DNA of 64,000 nucleotides from Gymnopus androsaceus JB14 (lineage: Eukaryota > Basidiomycota > Agaricomycetes > Agaricales > Omphalotaceae), in contig ML769474.1 in NCBI GenBank assembly GCA_009733575.1, positions 40,220 to 104,219 of the forward strand, given 5' to 3'. The notes below the pieces were generated by a model that was not told the origin of the DNA, did not search any database, and was given only the letters and a program-made list of their open reading frames with translations. Positions 46,927 to 57,621 of this stretch are shown here, in pieces. Every line of letters starts with the position of its first letter. Within the stretch, counting starts at the first letter, position 1. The position numbers and the translations under genes are program-made.

Positions 46927-48831
46927 CGTGGTTCAGAGAGCTATCAGAATTCGAAGTAAGGTGGAAAGTTATGAGCAAAAGAGCAAAGGAAGGTCGGGAA
47001 GCTGGGGAACTAAGCTACATACCGGGCCAGTTTTAAAGGCATCCGTGGATAACGCTCAATTTTTTTTTGCAACCGAATGATGACGGGATCCGTACTTCTT
47101 CTCATTCTTGGTGTTAAGCCTATTTTGCCTCGCCGTCAGTAACTGTAATATATTTGACAATTCCCCTGATATCATGGGGCATCATATAGAGTAATATGCT
47201 CTGCATATAGGACCATAATTCTGAAAACTTGACACGACCAAGAAAAAATCAATAATACTGTTCGACGAACATGCAAGAGCGAATGATTGGCCTTACGTTG
47301 GGTGACATAAGACTCTGGATGAGAAGGTTGTGGTGGTCGAAATATCGATATAAACGTCAACGCTCCACGCTAGAACATGCTGCAGGGTATCAAATAGTAC
47401 GCTTTTCGCCTGCTATTTGCACCAGTGTCAGTCGGCGCCAGTGAGAGAGAATAGACGGGCAACTTACTGGAATCTAGACTAAGATCTGCCCTGCCATATG
47501 CCATGAACAGCCTATCGATTAATTTAATACAATTGAGTGGAGAACGTAGCACCTCGATCGATTAAAAGATAGATGGAAATGACACTTCCTTACTAGGTCA
47601 GAGAACATTCTTGAATAGACGCGCGTACCTTCATCCCGCGCCATTGCGCGACAAGATATCGAGAACCCGAGGCCCCAAGAAAAGTTTCATACTCCTCGTC
47701 CCTGAGTGCAGAACGTAGTACCTCAATTGATTAAAAGACAGAACGGAAATAGCACTTCCCTATTAGGTTAGAAAACATTCTTAGATATGCGCGCATACCT
47801 TCAAGGTATTGAATGACGTCCCGCGCCCCATTGCGCGACAAGATATCAAGTAGAAATCCTCCCAGAGGCACCAAGAAATTAGTCCCATACTCGTCATGGA
47901 TACAAAGAAAACCCTATGTCGACGCCTCCGTCTGCTCTCCCGCTGACAAGCTAGGAATACCACTCGACTTGAGAAACATCTAGGCCTTTTTTACCTCTAC
48001 GCCTATGAAGGATCTTCCAGGAACTTCTAGAGAGTCTGTCGAGTTCATTAACCCTAGAATGGAAAAATATGGACTGGATGGCTCCATCACTGATAACGCA
48101 AGTAAATAGCGGTTACGTTCGACGCACATGCAGGAAAAAACCAAGAGAACGAGGGTTATAATTTGTACGAAAATACACAGGCACTCACCGGAGGTGTTTA
48201 TGCGGCTGATATCCCAGCTCTATGTACTTCAGCCAAGGATAAATGAGATGAGTACGTATACCGCTTTGCCAGAAAGACAAGGTTAACCGGTAGCGCCGAC
48301 GATGCATCCATTGCCGCGGCCATTTAACAAGACCGAATGGTATCTGGTACTAAGAGTGTAAAAGTTCACGTTCAAGATATTCACAGTGAACCCCAGAAAG
48401 TTATTTGACTTCTATAGTCTATAGAGCATACATTAAGCATCAATGAGAATCACTTGCAGTAGAAAAAGCACGTACCTTCGCTCGAACTGTCCAAGAAGCC
48501 TCAACCAAGCATTTCTCCAGACGCGATTTCGACCTCCGCTTCATCATGCTTTAATCTCCTTCAAATATTCGAGACTCGAAACGATTCTACCATCCTTCCG
48601 GTTGGCATTGTACTGCTAGTTAATATGGAGATTCGATTTAGGCCCCAGGTATCCAGGAAGGATAACAGCTAAAAGTCTCTCGATTCATTCATGCATACCC
48701 AGCAGAGGTCGTGGTGGAAGGAGAAGCCTAGCGTGATAAGCGCTGTGATGCGTAAAGGCATACTGCTACCGAACGCTTTCGCTCGTGATCACTAACATTC
48801 ACCAACATATACGCAGTATGAAGAAACCCAG
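46927..48831. other. Gene-poor 1.9 kb with decayed, duplicated coding-like sequence
   Basis: No intact gene is visible. On the minus strand, exon-like pieces end with GGNATGAAG-type sequence followed by perfect-looking 5' splice sites and pyrimidine-rich 3' sites, and are present as two diverged copies (see the repeat at 47542-47900). An example piece reads EEYETFLGASGSRYLVAQW. I cannot join them into a protein of a known family. The stretch beyond 48000 shows nothing I can interpret. It precedes ERB1, whose stop is at 48832. Confidence 0.5.
47542..47900. repeat. Imperfect direct repeat, two copies of about 110-160 bp
   Basis: Copy 1 begins GAACGTAGCACCTCGATCGA at 47542 and copy 2 GAACGTAGTACCTCAATTGA at 47711. 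Both continue TTAAAAGA..., ACTTCC, TAGGT(C/T)AGA, ACATTCTT, GCGCG(C/T)(A/G)TACCTTCA and then CATTGCGCGACAAGATATC before diverging. Copy 2 has a short extra segment (AAGGTATTGAATGACG) near 47806. On the minus strand the repeat covers an exon end plus an intron, so it looks like an exon-plus-intron duplication in a gene that has since decayed. Confidence 0.75.
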
Positions 48832-51470
48832 CTAACTACACCAAACATTAACCGCCCCGTCCGCACCCGCACTAACCAGCCACGGATTCCTACTACACCA
48901 CTTCACCTGAAGCACGCCCAATCCACTGGTTACTTCATGTCCTCTCAGAATTTTCAGGGGGACAATCAAAGGATCCGTCATCAAGTCGTTGTATACCCTC
49001 GAGTGGAAGATTTGGATGGCCCCATCGTCGGAGGAAGACGCGAAGAGGGGGTATAGTTGGGTGGAAGTGAAGGGACCGGAATTGCGCGTGTGTGGTATCT
49101 AAGAAACAGTTGAGAAAAATACATTCACGCAGAATAGGAAATCAACTCACCGAAGGACTTTATACGGCTTATCACTAAGCTCCAAATCAAACCAGCACAA
49201 CTTCCTATCGTATCCTCCCACAATGAGATGATCCCCTGATGGATGTACATCCATTGAAGAAATCCATTTGATACCAGGTTGGAAAGTTTTTAGAAGCTTT
49301 TGCTCGGAAAGGTTGTACATTCTGACATATTGCTGAGTCTGTATTTGGATTCAGGTTCACGTTAGCATTTGGCGACAGAATCAGAATCAGAAAAAGCATA
49401 AGTACGCATATGCATATGCATATGCAAGCTCAGAGCGGCGACTAAGAAAATACTCACAGCGACGAAGAACCACGGTTTCATTGGATGGAAAAGCACCAGC
49501 TGTACCTTTCCTCGAACTTTTTTGAATGGTGCCTGTGAATGTCTTCGAGATACTTGATGAATCCAAACGGAGGCTTGACTACCACCAGTGGCTGCAAGCA
49601 AAAGTTAATGTGAGCTGAGAAAAAAAGTAGGATGAATACGCACAAACGGAAGCCATATAGTCTCCCCGGCGATGCCAAGTGATCTGTGTGGGGAGACCGG
49701 ACGAGGGAGGTAGATGAACATAAAGGATAGCAGAGTCCTCTGTCCAGGTATCGCTAGACGGTGTCGACCATTTCACTGGTGACGGTCGCGCTGCCTTCGG
49801 GTGTCAGGCGGTAGTGTAGCTGGCGCCAGTATACTCTGCGTAAGCTGCAGGACGGAAGGGGCTAGGTTTGGTGGAATAAGGAAATGCAGCGTATCTTCAC
49901 TAAATAAATAAAAATCAACCATAGTTCACCGAGAAGAAGAAAGGATAGTCTTACGTTCCAACAACGAAATAGCTGACATCCGTCCTTGGACACCATTCGA
50001 GGGATCCAATCTTTCCTTTGAATTTCCACTTTTTGATCTCTTTACCAACGTTCACCTCCCACAGCCCGACATTCCCGCTCTCATCTCCACTAACGACCCA
50101 AGCGCCATCCGGGCTGACGCTAATGCATCGTGTCACGCTTGCGTGCGCTACTTTAAGAGACTTGTACGTGGGGAAGGGCTTCAAGCTGTTCGGACTGGGA
50201 AGTTTGGGTATTAACGAGCTGGGATCAATGTTCAGCTTAACACGCTGTACACGAGGTGCCATGTAGAGATCCAGCTGGCGATTGAACCGGTCTTTAATGA
50301 AACGGTCGTAACCAGGTACTAATCGAAGTGCAGAGTACTTTTGTGGAAGATAGTCGCGCTCGCGGTCTTCTGGATCGGTTTCTTGCCATTGTTTCTTTTC
50401 CTCTTCGGTTGGGAGGTACTCTTCTGGAGGGTTATACGACTCGGAATTGGTCGGTAAAGGTGGTTTGGGTGCGGGTAATGGTGGTGGTGCGCTTGAAGAG
50501 GAAGATTCGCCCCAGATGGAATAAAACTGCGGCTGAGAGGTGGTTTTGGCTTTGTTGGGTATTATCCGGCCCTGTCTAATGGCACGGACGATTTTCATTA
50601 CCTGCAGAATACATTCAGCAAGCCATTGGGAAAAAGGGAAGAAGAGTATAACCTTTTTGTGCTCCCACTTACTGGGCACCCAACGTCGTTTTGGTTCAGG
50701 AGCAGCAGATAGAGGCATAACTTCTTCCTTGCCTTTACCGGTGAACCATTCAGTCAATGGCTCGTACGGGTCGTACTCGGCATCGGGATTTTCGTTTGCG
50801 TAGAGCCTGCGGATAAGCTCAAGTTCTTCTGCGGTAAGAGGTTTGTCGGTTTGAGCCGTCTTGTCAAATGCAGATGTCCTGAACCATTGTCAGACGCGTA
50901 CAAAAGTTGGACGGAATGTACAAACCAAGATGTTGGATCCTCAACAGTAGAAAGGAAGCGATCCAACTCGTCGCCGCGAGCTGGTTTCAAGACTCTTTTG
51001 CCGTCCATATCGTAGCCAACGTGAGGCAAATCGTCGTACCAATGCATCGGAATGTCACCTACTCGATTAGGAGCCTTGACGCGGGGGATTAGTTGTGTTT
51101 AGATAGAAGTAAAATAGCTTACATCTTCAGTAGAAGAGTCTGAATCGTAATCTGGCTCGATTTCAGGATATACAAGTTTTTCTTGACCGGTAATGTCTGA
51201 AACAATGGTCTTTGCTTTTGGAAAGATGTGTAGTGAGGAGTCACTGTCACTGTCTTCGTCCTCAACGTCTTCCTCGTCTTCCTCATCGCTTTCTTCCTCT
51301 TCTTCGCTGCCAGTATTAATTTCCGGAAAATCGTCTACATCTCCGTCGTCCGACTCGATGTCATTTTCGCCTTCCTCGTCGCTGAGCATCTCCAGATCCA
51401 CGGCCTTGTTGAAGGTATCGCTCGGCTCCTCGCGGTCATTTTGTTTTCTCTTTTTCGAGTTGAGAGCCAT
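48832..51470 (-). CDS. ERB1: Ribosome biogenesis protein Erb1 (BOP1), WD40
   Basis: Erb1 works with Ytm1 and Nop7 (PeBoW complex) in 27S pre-rRNA processing and 60S assembly. The N-terminus is acidic (DDGDVDDFPEINTGSEEEEE). The BOP1 N-terminal domain follows: [60 protein letters not shown], and QPQFYSIWG. The WD40 propeller includes VTRCISVSPDGAWVVSGDES-GNVGLWEV, TQITWHRRGDYMASV, VQLVLFHPMKPWFFVATQQY-VRMYNL and ending SAGADGAVNVWCS*. Three one-base breaks interrupt the propeller: one base missing near 49799-49801 (LPPDT to ARPSPVKW), and extra bases near 49078 and 49053 (around SLHFHPT and YPLFASSSDDGA). As this gene is essential in yeast, assembly errors are the likelier cause. It shares 76 bp with divergent ARP4. 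Confidence 0.92.
49406..49426. repeat. (GCATAT)n hexanucleotide repeat in an ERB1 intron
   Basis: Three and a half copies of GCATAT lie in the intron after FFVA. The unit is self-complementary, so the run can form a hairpin. Similar GCATAT/CATATGC words are not repeated elsewhere nearby. Confidence 0.65.
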
Positions 51471-51546
51471 GGAAAGAATTAATTGGGCGCCTATTTGAAA
51501 AATTAGTCTGTACACAGACCCAAACAACACGAGAACCCAAACTGCC

Positions 51547-53293
51547 ATGGTCAATTATGGAGGAGACGAAGTTTCTGCGCTGGTCATAGATATTGGCACT
51601 TCATCTTTACGCGCAGGTTATGCAGGCGACGATACTCCAAAAGCAATCATTCCTTCATCTTATGGCTACATCCCTCCGTCTGCCGATGGAGATGTCACAA
51701 TGAACGAGCCGACACCCACTGCTCAAGTAAAAAGCTTCTTTGGTCAATCTGGTCCCTCTATTTGGCGGGCAAATATGGAAATAGGCAATCCTCTAACCGA
51801 AGGACTCAGTGCGTTCGATTTGATTAATTAGTTGTCTAATCCTCACCATGTACACAGTCTCAGACTTTGGTCCCATCCCGGCTTTAATTCGACATGCTTT
51901 GGAAGATGTCATGCGCGTTTCTGCATCAGAGCACCCAGTTCTCGTCACAGAACCTTCATGGAACACACAAGCCAATCGAGAACGCATGGCCGAGATCATG
52001 TTTGAAGAATTCCAAGTTCCTGCCTTTTATATCGCGAATACTAGCGTATTAAATACGTGAGTCCAACCAGCGCTATGATCGACCGAACGTGCTGATCTGG
52101 TTCGTAGTTTCGCTGCAGGCAAAGGTTCCGCTCTTGTAGTCGATATTGGTCAATCAATGGCCAGTGTAATACCAGTTGTGGATGGATTTGTTCTTCGTAA
52201 AGGTACGCGCGCGCGCGCTCTCTGTAGGTCCAACTACCATACCGACGACGCCACCAGGTCTCCAGTATTCGAGCTTGCCACAACTAGTTCGCGGACATGC
52301 CCGGCATCTGCTTACCATGCCAAATGCAATGCGCCCGCCGATTGACCTGTATCCCTACCAGCTCATTGCCAATAAAGCGGTATGTCCTGTGCTTGGCCAT
52401 GCTACTTTCATTGCTAATTGCACACAGGCCGTTGAACCCAACGCCCCTCCTCGATACACACTCCGCGAGGACCGTCTCCCCGGCGTTACCGCGTCATGGC
52501 GCGAGTGGTACGAATCTCGTGAGGTGGATGAATGGCTACAAAGTGTAGGTGGCATTCCAGATCAGGGCTGGAATGACCAGTGAGTGTTTATTCTCTCTCC
52601 ATTCCAAAAAGCTGCACTCACTCGGCATACAGGATCATCCAACATCGGCAACCCAAACAATATGAGTTCCCGACAGGTTATAATACCTGGTTCGGACCTG
52701 AGAGGTTTATGGCTGGGGAAGTATACTTTACTCATTCACCCCAACTTATGGTAAGCCTGCATCCTTCCCCTGCATCCACATCTCTCACTCTACCTTTGCT
52801 TTCGCTTCTTAGGCTTCCGCCCCCAACATCGCAAAACCCATCCCAGGTCTCATCTTGGATTCTCTTCGGGCTTGTGACCCCGAACTGCGTCAAGTGTTGA
52901 TAAGTAACGTCGTTTTGACTGGCGGGGCCAGTATGTTCTCTGGACTTTCGGATCGTCTGGCGACGGAGCTAGGGAGGCAGTTTCCTCATGTGAGTTCAGT
53001 CCTTCTCTGCCAACGATGAGGTCTTTTCTGAACCTCCGTTCTCATCCCTTCGCTTCATAGTTCAAAATCCACGCACCAGGAAACCCAATCGAACGTCGGT
53101 ACGGTGGCTGGCTTGGTGGTAGTATCTTGGCTAGTCTTGGAACGTTCCATCAGTTGTGGATTAGTAAGGAGGAGTGGCAGGTATGTGTTTTTTCTTTGAA
53201 CCCTTGCGTAGATAATATTTGGCTCTAAAAGTTTTCCTTCTTGCGCGCGTCTAGGAACATGGAAAGGCCATTGTCGGGCAGCGATGTAAATGA
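51547..53293 (+). CDS. ARP4: Actin-related protein 4 (Arp4), chromatin-remodelling subunit
   Basis: Arp4 is a nuclear actin relative found in NuA4, SWR1 and INO80 complexes. The actin fold is clear: [29 protein letters not shown], then [80 protein letters not shown] and the C-terminal [40 protein letters not shown] and [14 protein letters not shown]. An insertion rich in charged residues ([20 protein letters not shown]) distinguishes it from actin. It ends IVGQRCK*. All splice joins I made keep frame, including an intron that starts with a (GC)n run at 52204. Confidence 0.92.
52206..52218 (+). repeat. (GC)n run at the 5' end of an ARP4 intron
   Basis: An alternating GC run follows the splice donor (GTACGCGCG...). 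It is intronic and of no evident function. Confidence 0.6.
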
Positions 53294-53876
53294 GGCAGGC
53301 CAAAATATATTCTGCGCAAGTGTTCATTGTTTGTCGGACTACATAGTTGTTGTTGTAGTTGTTTTACTGTATGTAAGTAGTTGTACAAAACTATTTTCTT
53401 GCCATATTGAAACTTTGAACGATGCTGAAGTGTCGAGTTCGTGTGTTTACTGCATACTCTTATTCGTCTTCGTCGCTATAAGCCAGATTCTCAGCGGCAC
53501 GAGCCCGGAACCCTGACTCATCTAGGCTGGTTCTGCTGGTAAATACACAATAATTCTTCAAGAAAATCTGGATGTTTCGGGATAATATACCGCAGGTGGT
53601 GCTTTCGGTGCTGCTCAATCAATATAATTCTTCATCGCCGACATCGCAGAAGCCCTCTTTACATGAGCCATAAATAAGAACTACGGTACATGTCGAAAGT
53701 TGTCGGTAGTACATGGAGGAAAAGCTTCAGACCCTGGGCATGGTTGGGAATGTCCAATTTTTCTGACGCTCGTGGTGGGTGAAACAGGTGGCGGCGGGAT
53801 TCGAGAGGGCCTAATACATATGAAGGAGTTTCCGTACGAGCGGTTCCCGCTGGATGATCGAAGAAACACAATGAAC
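53294..53876. other. Intergenic, no gene seen
   Basis: A convergent interval of 583 bp between ARP4 and the unknown gene on the minus strand. No gene, RNA or repeat was noticed. Confidence 0.5.
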
Positions 53877-55964
53877 TCAGACGCGGTATACAGGTCTTCC
53901 ATGACGGTCTACTTCAGAACCTGCAAAGATCCCAAGTCAATTGAGAGCACAAGAGCTTGGAGGATAAGAATTGACCTGTACGGGCATCTATATATCTTCT
54001 CGACCGCGACCTCCCAAGGAATCCCCAAGAGCTATTTCTAGAGGATGATCCTGTGGGCGGTGTATCGTTAGTGTTCGCGAACCTGGGAGCAACTATTCCG
54101 CACACACCTCGTCCACTCTGAAATAAACTTGATAGCTGATCTCTAACCGAGAAACTTCCCTTCCTACTAGTAACATGTTCCTGTTCATGCTCTGCAATCA
54201 TCTTTCGGTTTTCTAGTTCCTTTTCGGCTAGATCGGCTAGAGCTTCGGGCGACATTGGTCGATGATTTGATATACCGGTGGAAACCGGTAGCGTTGAATC
54301 TCGACTGCTCGCAGCGGGTTTCTTCATCTGAACATCGCGACCGTAATCATCTTCATCCCTCGTATGATTACTTGGCTGAGGTATAATAATAGTAGGTGTT
54401 GGCAGAAGCTCTCCGCACAGACCACACCTTTCATTCGGGGAAGGCTGCTGGTATATTAGTACCGCATTTCGGAATGCATCTGGGGTAAAGGTGATTTCTT
54501 CTCGACTATACCCTTCACAGCTACAAGCGCGTCGATATCCTATGACGCTGCGACCAAGGCGGCGAGGTAGTTGAATGCTGTCATTAAAAATCACATTTTC
54601 GTAGGTTTGGGATATGTCAGATAACGACGACTTGGAGAACCCAAAAGCATTCCAAATTATTTCACGTCGGGGAGGGCGTTTGGCGATAAGAGAAATTTCG
54701 GGATCACCAGTAGATTCCATTTGAGGCGTTAACCTCCTGCTATTGGTAAAATCCTCCTTTATATGTTGGTCCGCCTCGTCCCCTTTAAGATACATCACAA
54801 AGAATTGTACGAGAGGCAAAAAATTCTGAGCTCACCATGTATTGCATGGTTGGCATTATTGAAGATCTACAGAGCGAAAGATATCTGATAAGTAATCCAA
54901 CATTTGCGATTAACTTGATCTGACCTTTCTTATAAAAGAGTTACAAATCTCAACATCAGTGACCTCCAGTTGGTTCACGAGGGTTGAGTGACCATCGAAG
55001 GCATTGGGAGTAAATGTTAGCCGTGTATAACCAGAGCCAACCGAAAAAGCATCGAATTCCTGTGATATCGGATGGTCCAATGACTATTGGTGCATTCATT
55101 GACACCAATGGCACTACTCACATCAATTCCTAGTTCTGATAAGGGATGAATTGTCTTGGAAATGTAGTCAAGCCCCGACTATGATGAAGTTCCATGTTCA
55201 GTGATAGTAGGTGCGTGTAAAAACACTCCAACTCACCGTAATTCCATGTACCTGAAAGACCTCGTCAGTAGTAATTGAAGAAGCCCAAAAAAAAAAATCT
55301 TACCGCTCGCAATCCTATTGCTGTAGCTTCCCCAGCTCCTTTTCTAAGCATTGAGGCAATCAGACGATGAGTACTATCCGCTAAGGACAGGATAAAGTTA
55401 AACTAACATAACATGATAAATTAAGAACAGCAAACGCACCTCCATCGAAAACAATATAATGCGGGTCTGAAGAGCAATCGGAAGTTGGTGATATACCTAC
55501 AATGTCAAGAAAATGAGCATTCCTGCCAATGTGAAGTTGCATTAATACAACTCTTCTCGCGGTATATTCTGCATGCCTTACAGTATGCGCCGAGAAGACA
55601 AGTTCAGAGTTTTCTGCCACGACTGCAGCAAAGTCAGAATAAGAATGTTTGCAAGAAAAGGAGTGCAGGTCTTACCTTCCTGGCTGCAGAACCCTCAAAA
55701 ACCTGAACCACCACCTCAGATCCCTTTCGCTCTGCGTTGTTGAATCGTGACCCTTTTCGTGTACATATTACACTTAGGGTACGGAGTTCATCCCTCGGGA
55801 TCTATATTTACAGTTAAACCAAATGCATTGTGATTGATATAAGGTGCCACTTACTACACGAAATGCTGCGGAGGGAACATCTTGCTCGCGCGCTTCTAGT
55901 TCTCGGTGTAAGCAGAACTGAAACAATATAGTAGCAATATCAATATACTTACGGTTGAATCCAT
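53877..55964 (-). CDS. Unknown multi-exon protein, lineage-specific (gene A)
   Basis: The first exon is only MDST (55964), followed by FCLHRELEAREQDVPSAAFR, IPRDELRTLSVICTRKGSRF, SELVFSAHTVRHAEYTARRV-VLMQLHIGRNAHFLDIVG, HRLIASMLRKGAGEATAIGL, SGLDYISKTIHPLSELGID and FDAFSVGSGYTRLTFTPNAF. The large last part is polar (RREIIWNAFGFSKSSLSDIS; FTPDAFRNAVLIYQQPSPNE-RCGLCGELL; LADLAEKELENRKMIAEHEQ) and, after one more intron, ends GSEVDRHGRPVYRV*. The phrase TFTP(N/D)AF occurs twice, suggesting two related units. I do not recognise the family. At least one join (near 55625-55675) is off by one base with canonical sites. Its promoter and first exon are duplicated upstream of gene B. Confidence 0.55.
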
Positions 55965-56103
55965 GCCCAGAACAAGCGTAGAATTGACTATTGTGGATTG
56001 TAAAACCGTGCGACTGAGCGAAGAATGGAGCTCTGATGAAGGTGGTAAACGACAACGAGCAAATCGTAGAATGATAGAGAAGCTCACTCTAGAAAGATAT
56101 TCC
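55944..56103. repeat. Promoter/first-exon repeat, copy 1 (in front of gene A)
   Basis: The stretch from TATACTTACGGTTGAATCCATG through TGTGGATTGTAAA, CGAAGAATGGAGCTCTGATGAAG, GGTAAACGAC and AGAGAAGCTCACTCT has a close counterpart at 56779-56941, by eye roughly 80 percent identical. On the minus strand it contains the 5' region, the codons MDST and the following splice donor of gene A. Its far end also contains the stop codon of gene B. Confidence 0.85.
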
Positions 56104-56693
56104 TGCCACGTTCAGACTCCTCCATCTTTGCCTGCTGTGTGGTCGTTCCGTAAAGGTCTTCACCTCTGCGCGCGGAGGTATCAACTGGCGGGATTTGTTG
56201 CTCAGAGTAATCAAAGTCCGAGAGGATACCAGCCGTATCTTCAACGTCGACTTGAACGTGATATCGGACATTATTTGAGATTGAAGTGGTGAGAAAAGAG
56301 CCGAGGCATAACAGTAAGAGGTAACTCACAGTCGTTACGTGGAAATTCGGAATCGAAGACAGGAGAATGAAGCCCCGAGCCATCTTCATTGGAACGATGA
56401 CCATCCTCTGTCATAGACGGATGCCTAGCACCAAAATCATCTTCGCCATCGAATACCGTTCCTTCTCTCGGCGAGATAGACGTTGGAGAATAACTTGGCT
56501 GAAGGACAGGCTCTTCTCTGTGTAACTTTTTCTGCGCTGTTTCTGGGAGAGAAGACCTCGAGGGATAAGTGTTTGAAGGTGTTGCGGTAGCATCGCCTCT
56601 TGGCCGTTTTTGACTTTGAGCGAAAGACAGATTTGTGGAGGACGAAGGTAAAGGAGAGTAGCTCGACTGTCTTTCCTGGTCGTCTCCTTTCAT
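56084..56693 (-). CDS. Unknown acidic protein (gene B)
   Basis: The reading frame begins MKGDDQERQSSYSPLPSSST with a Ser/Pro-rich, disordered N-terminal part (SPTSISPREGTVFDGEDDFG, ARHPSMTEDGHRSNEDGSGL). An intron after FPRND joins FDVEDTAGILSDFDYSEQQI, PPVDTSARRGEDLYGTTTQQ and ends SERGRNIFLE*, about 170 residues. A first exon coding MDST may lie upstream at 56794, as in gene A, but its join to this frame is one base out. No family is recognised. The gene ends inside the repeat that serves as the promoter of gene A, 119 bp from the start of that gene. Confidence 0.5.
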
Positions 56694-56778
56694 GACAACA
56701 AGGCTACTACTTCCTCGTGGCGGCTTCGGAGTTCTACATGTAAATATTATTGAAACACTAGTAGAAACATTGATATGC

Positions 56779-56941
56779 TTACGGTTGAATCCATGGCTTC
56801 TACCTGAAAAAAGTAGTATTTACTGTTGTGGAATGTAAACCACTGCGCGATTGAGCGGAGAATGGAGCTCTGATGAAGACGGTAAACGACTAAGACATAA
56901 GATAGTGGAATGTTAGAGAAGCTCACTCTGAAATGGTATTC
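56779..56941. repeat. Promoter/first-exon repeat, copy 2 (in front of gene B)
   Basis: This copy matches 55944-56103 in order and spacing: ATGCTTACGGTTGAATCCATGG, TGTGGAATGTAAA, GAGAATGGAGCTCTGATGAAG, GGTAAACGAC, GAATGTTAGAGAAGCTCACTCT. On the minus strand it holds ATGGATTCAACC followed by a GTAAGC donor at 56794-56780, the same first exon as gene A. Confidence 0.85.
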
Positions 56942-57001
56942 TCAATACTCAGCAATGAACCAATGAACCACTGCGGTAGAATAGAGTAGAGCTTTTATAG
57001 C

Positions 57002-57621
57002 CTAAAAGACAGTTAAAGTCAAATAACGAAAGGGAAGAAGAACTGTCAGGGAGTGTGGGTAAGATCTTGGACAAGCTATAAAAAGTGGCGAGGGTTTTGC
57101 CGGGACGTCAACTGACCGCGAGTTGGGCACGACTTTGCTGATAGCCCGCTCAAGCTTTTTACTTGTAAATGCAGCATCAGAGAGGCGAAAAGCTTGTGAG
57201 ATGTTTTGGGAAGATATGATAATATCAATGATAAAGAGGCATCTCTCGAAATACATACAAAATCCGCATCGTGGTCTTCAATCGCTGCGATATCGATTCA
57301 CACTGCAGGATCATGTCCCCGACGAGAGCGTTCGATTATCGATATATTCTGTATGCCTTTGGCTGAATCCTCGCGGTCAGCCTTGTCGACGTCAAAAGTC
57401 AACAGATAACTCAATGTAATTCCCCACTAGCGACGCTACGTCTCCAAATATGGATTCAGATCGCGATACATAGGCGTCCTAAGCCGATCGATATAAGCGT
57501 CAAATACTGCCAGAGATGAGCCTCTGAGACGAGATGTCAGGGCTATGGCGCGTATTAGGAGTGAAGAGATGTGACGCGGAAGACAGCGAAGAAAATTCAG
57601 CGGTGAACGCTGAACGCTCAT
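57002..57621 (-). other. Coding-like fragments, possible decayed gene
   Basis: On the minus strand an open frame starts MSVQRSPLNFLRCLPRHISS-LLIRAIALTSRLRG (57621) and runs to YRDLNPYLET. Further along, other frames give DHDADFVCISRDASLSLILS-YLPKTSHKLFASLMLHLQVK. The pieces have codon-like composition, but stops separate them and no clear intron sites join them. They could be remains of a gene; I cannot assign a family. Confidence 0.3.

Noticed and set aside
47100..49000. A CRISPR array or phage-like element
   Set aside because: The window is eukaryotic and the repeats are two-copy, diverged and without regular spacers.
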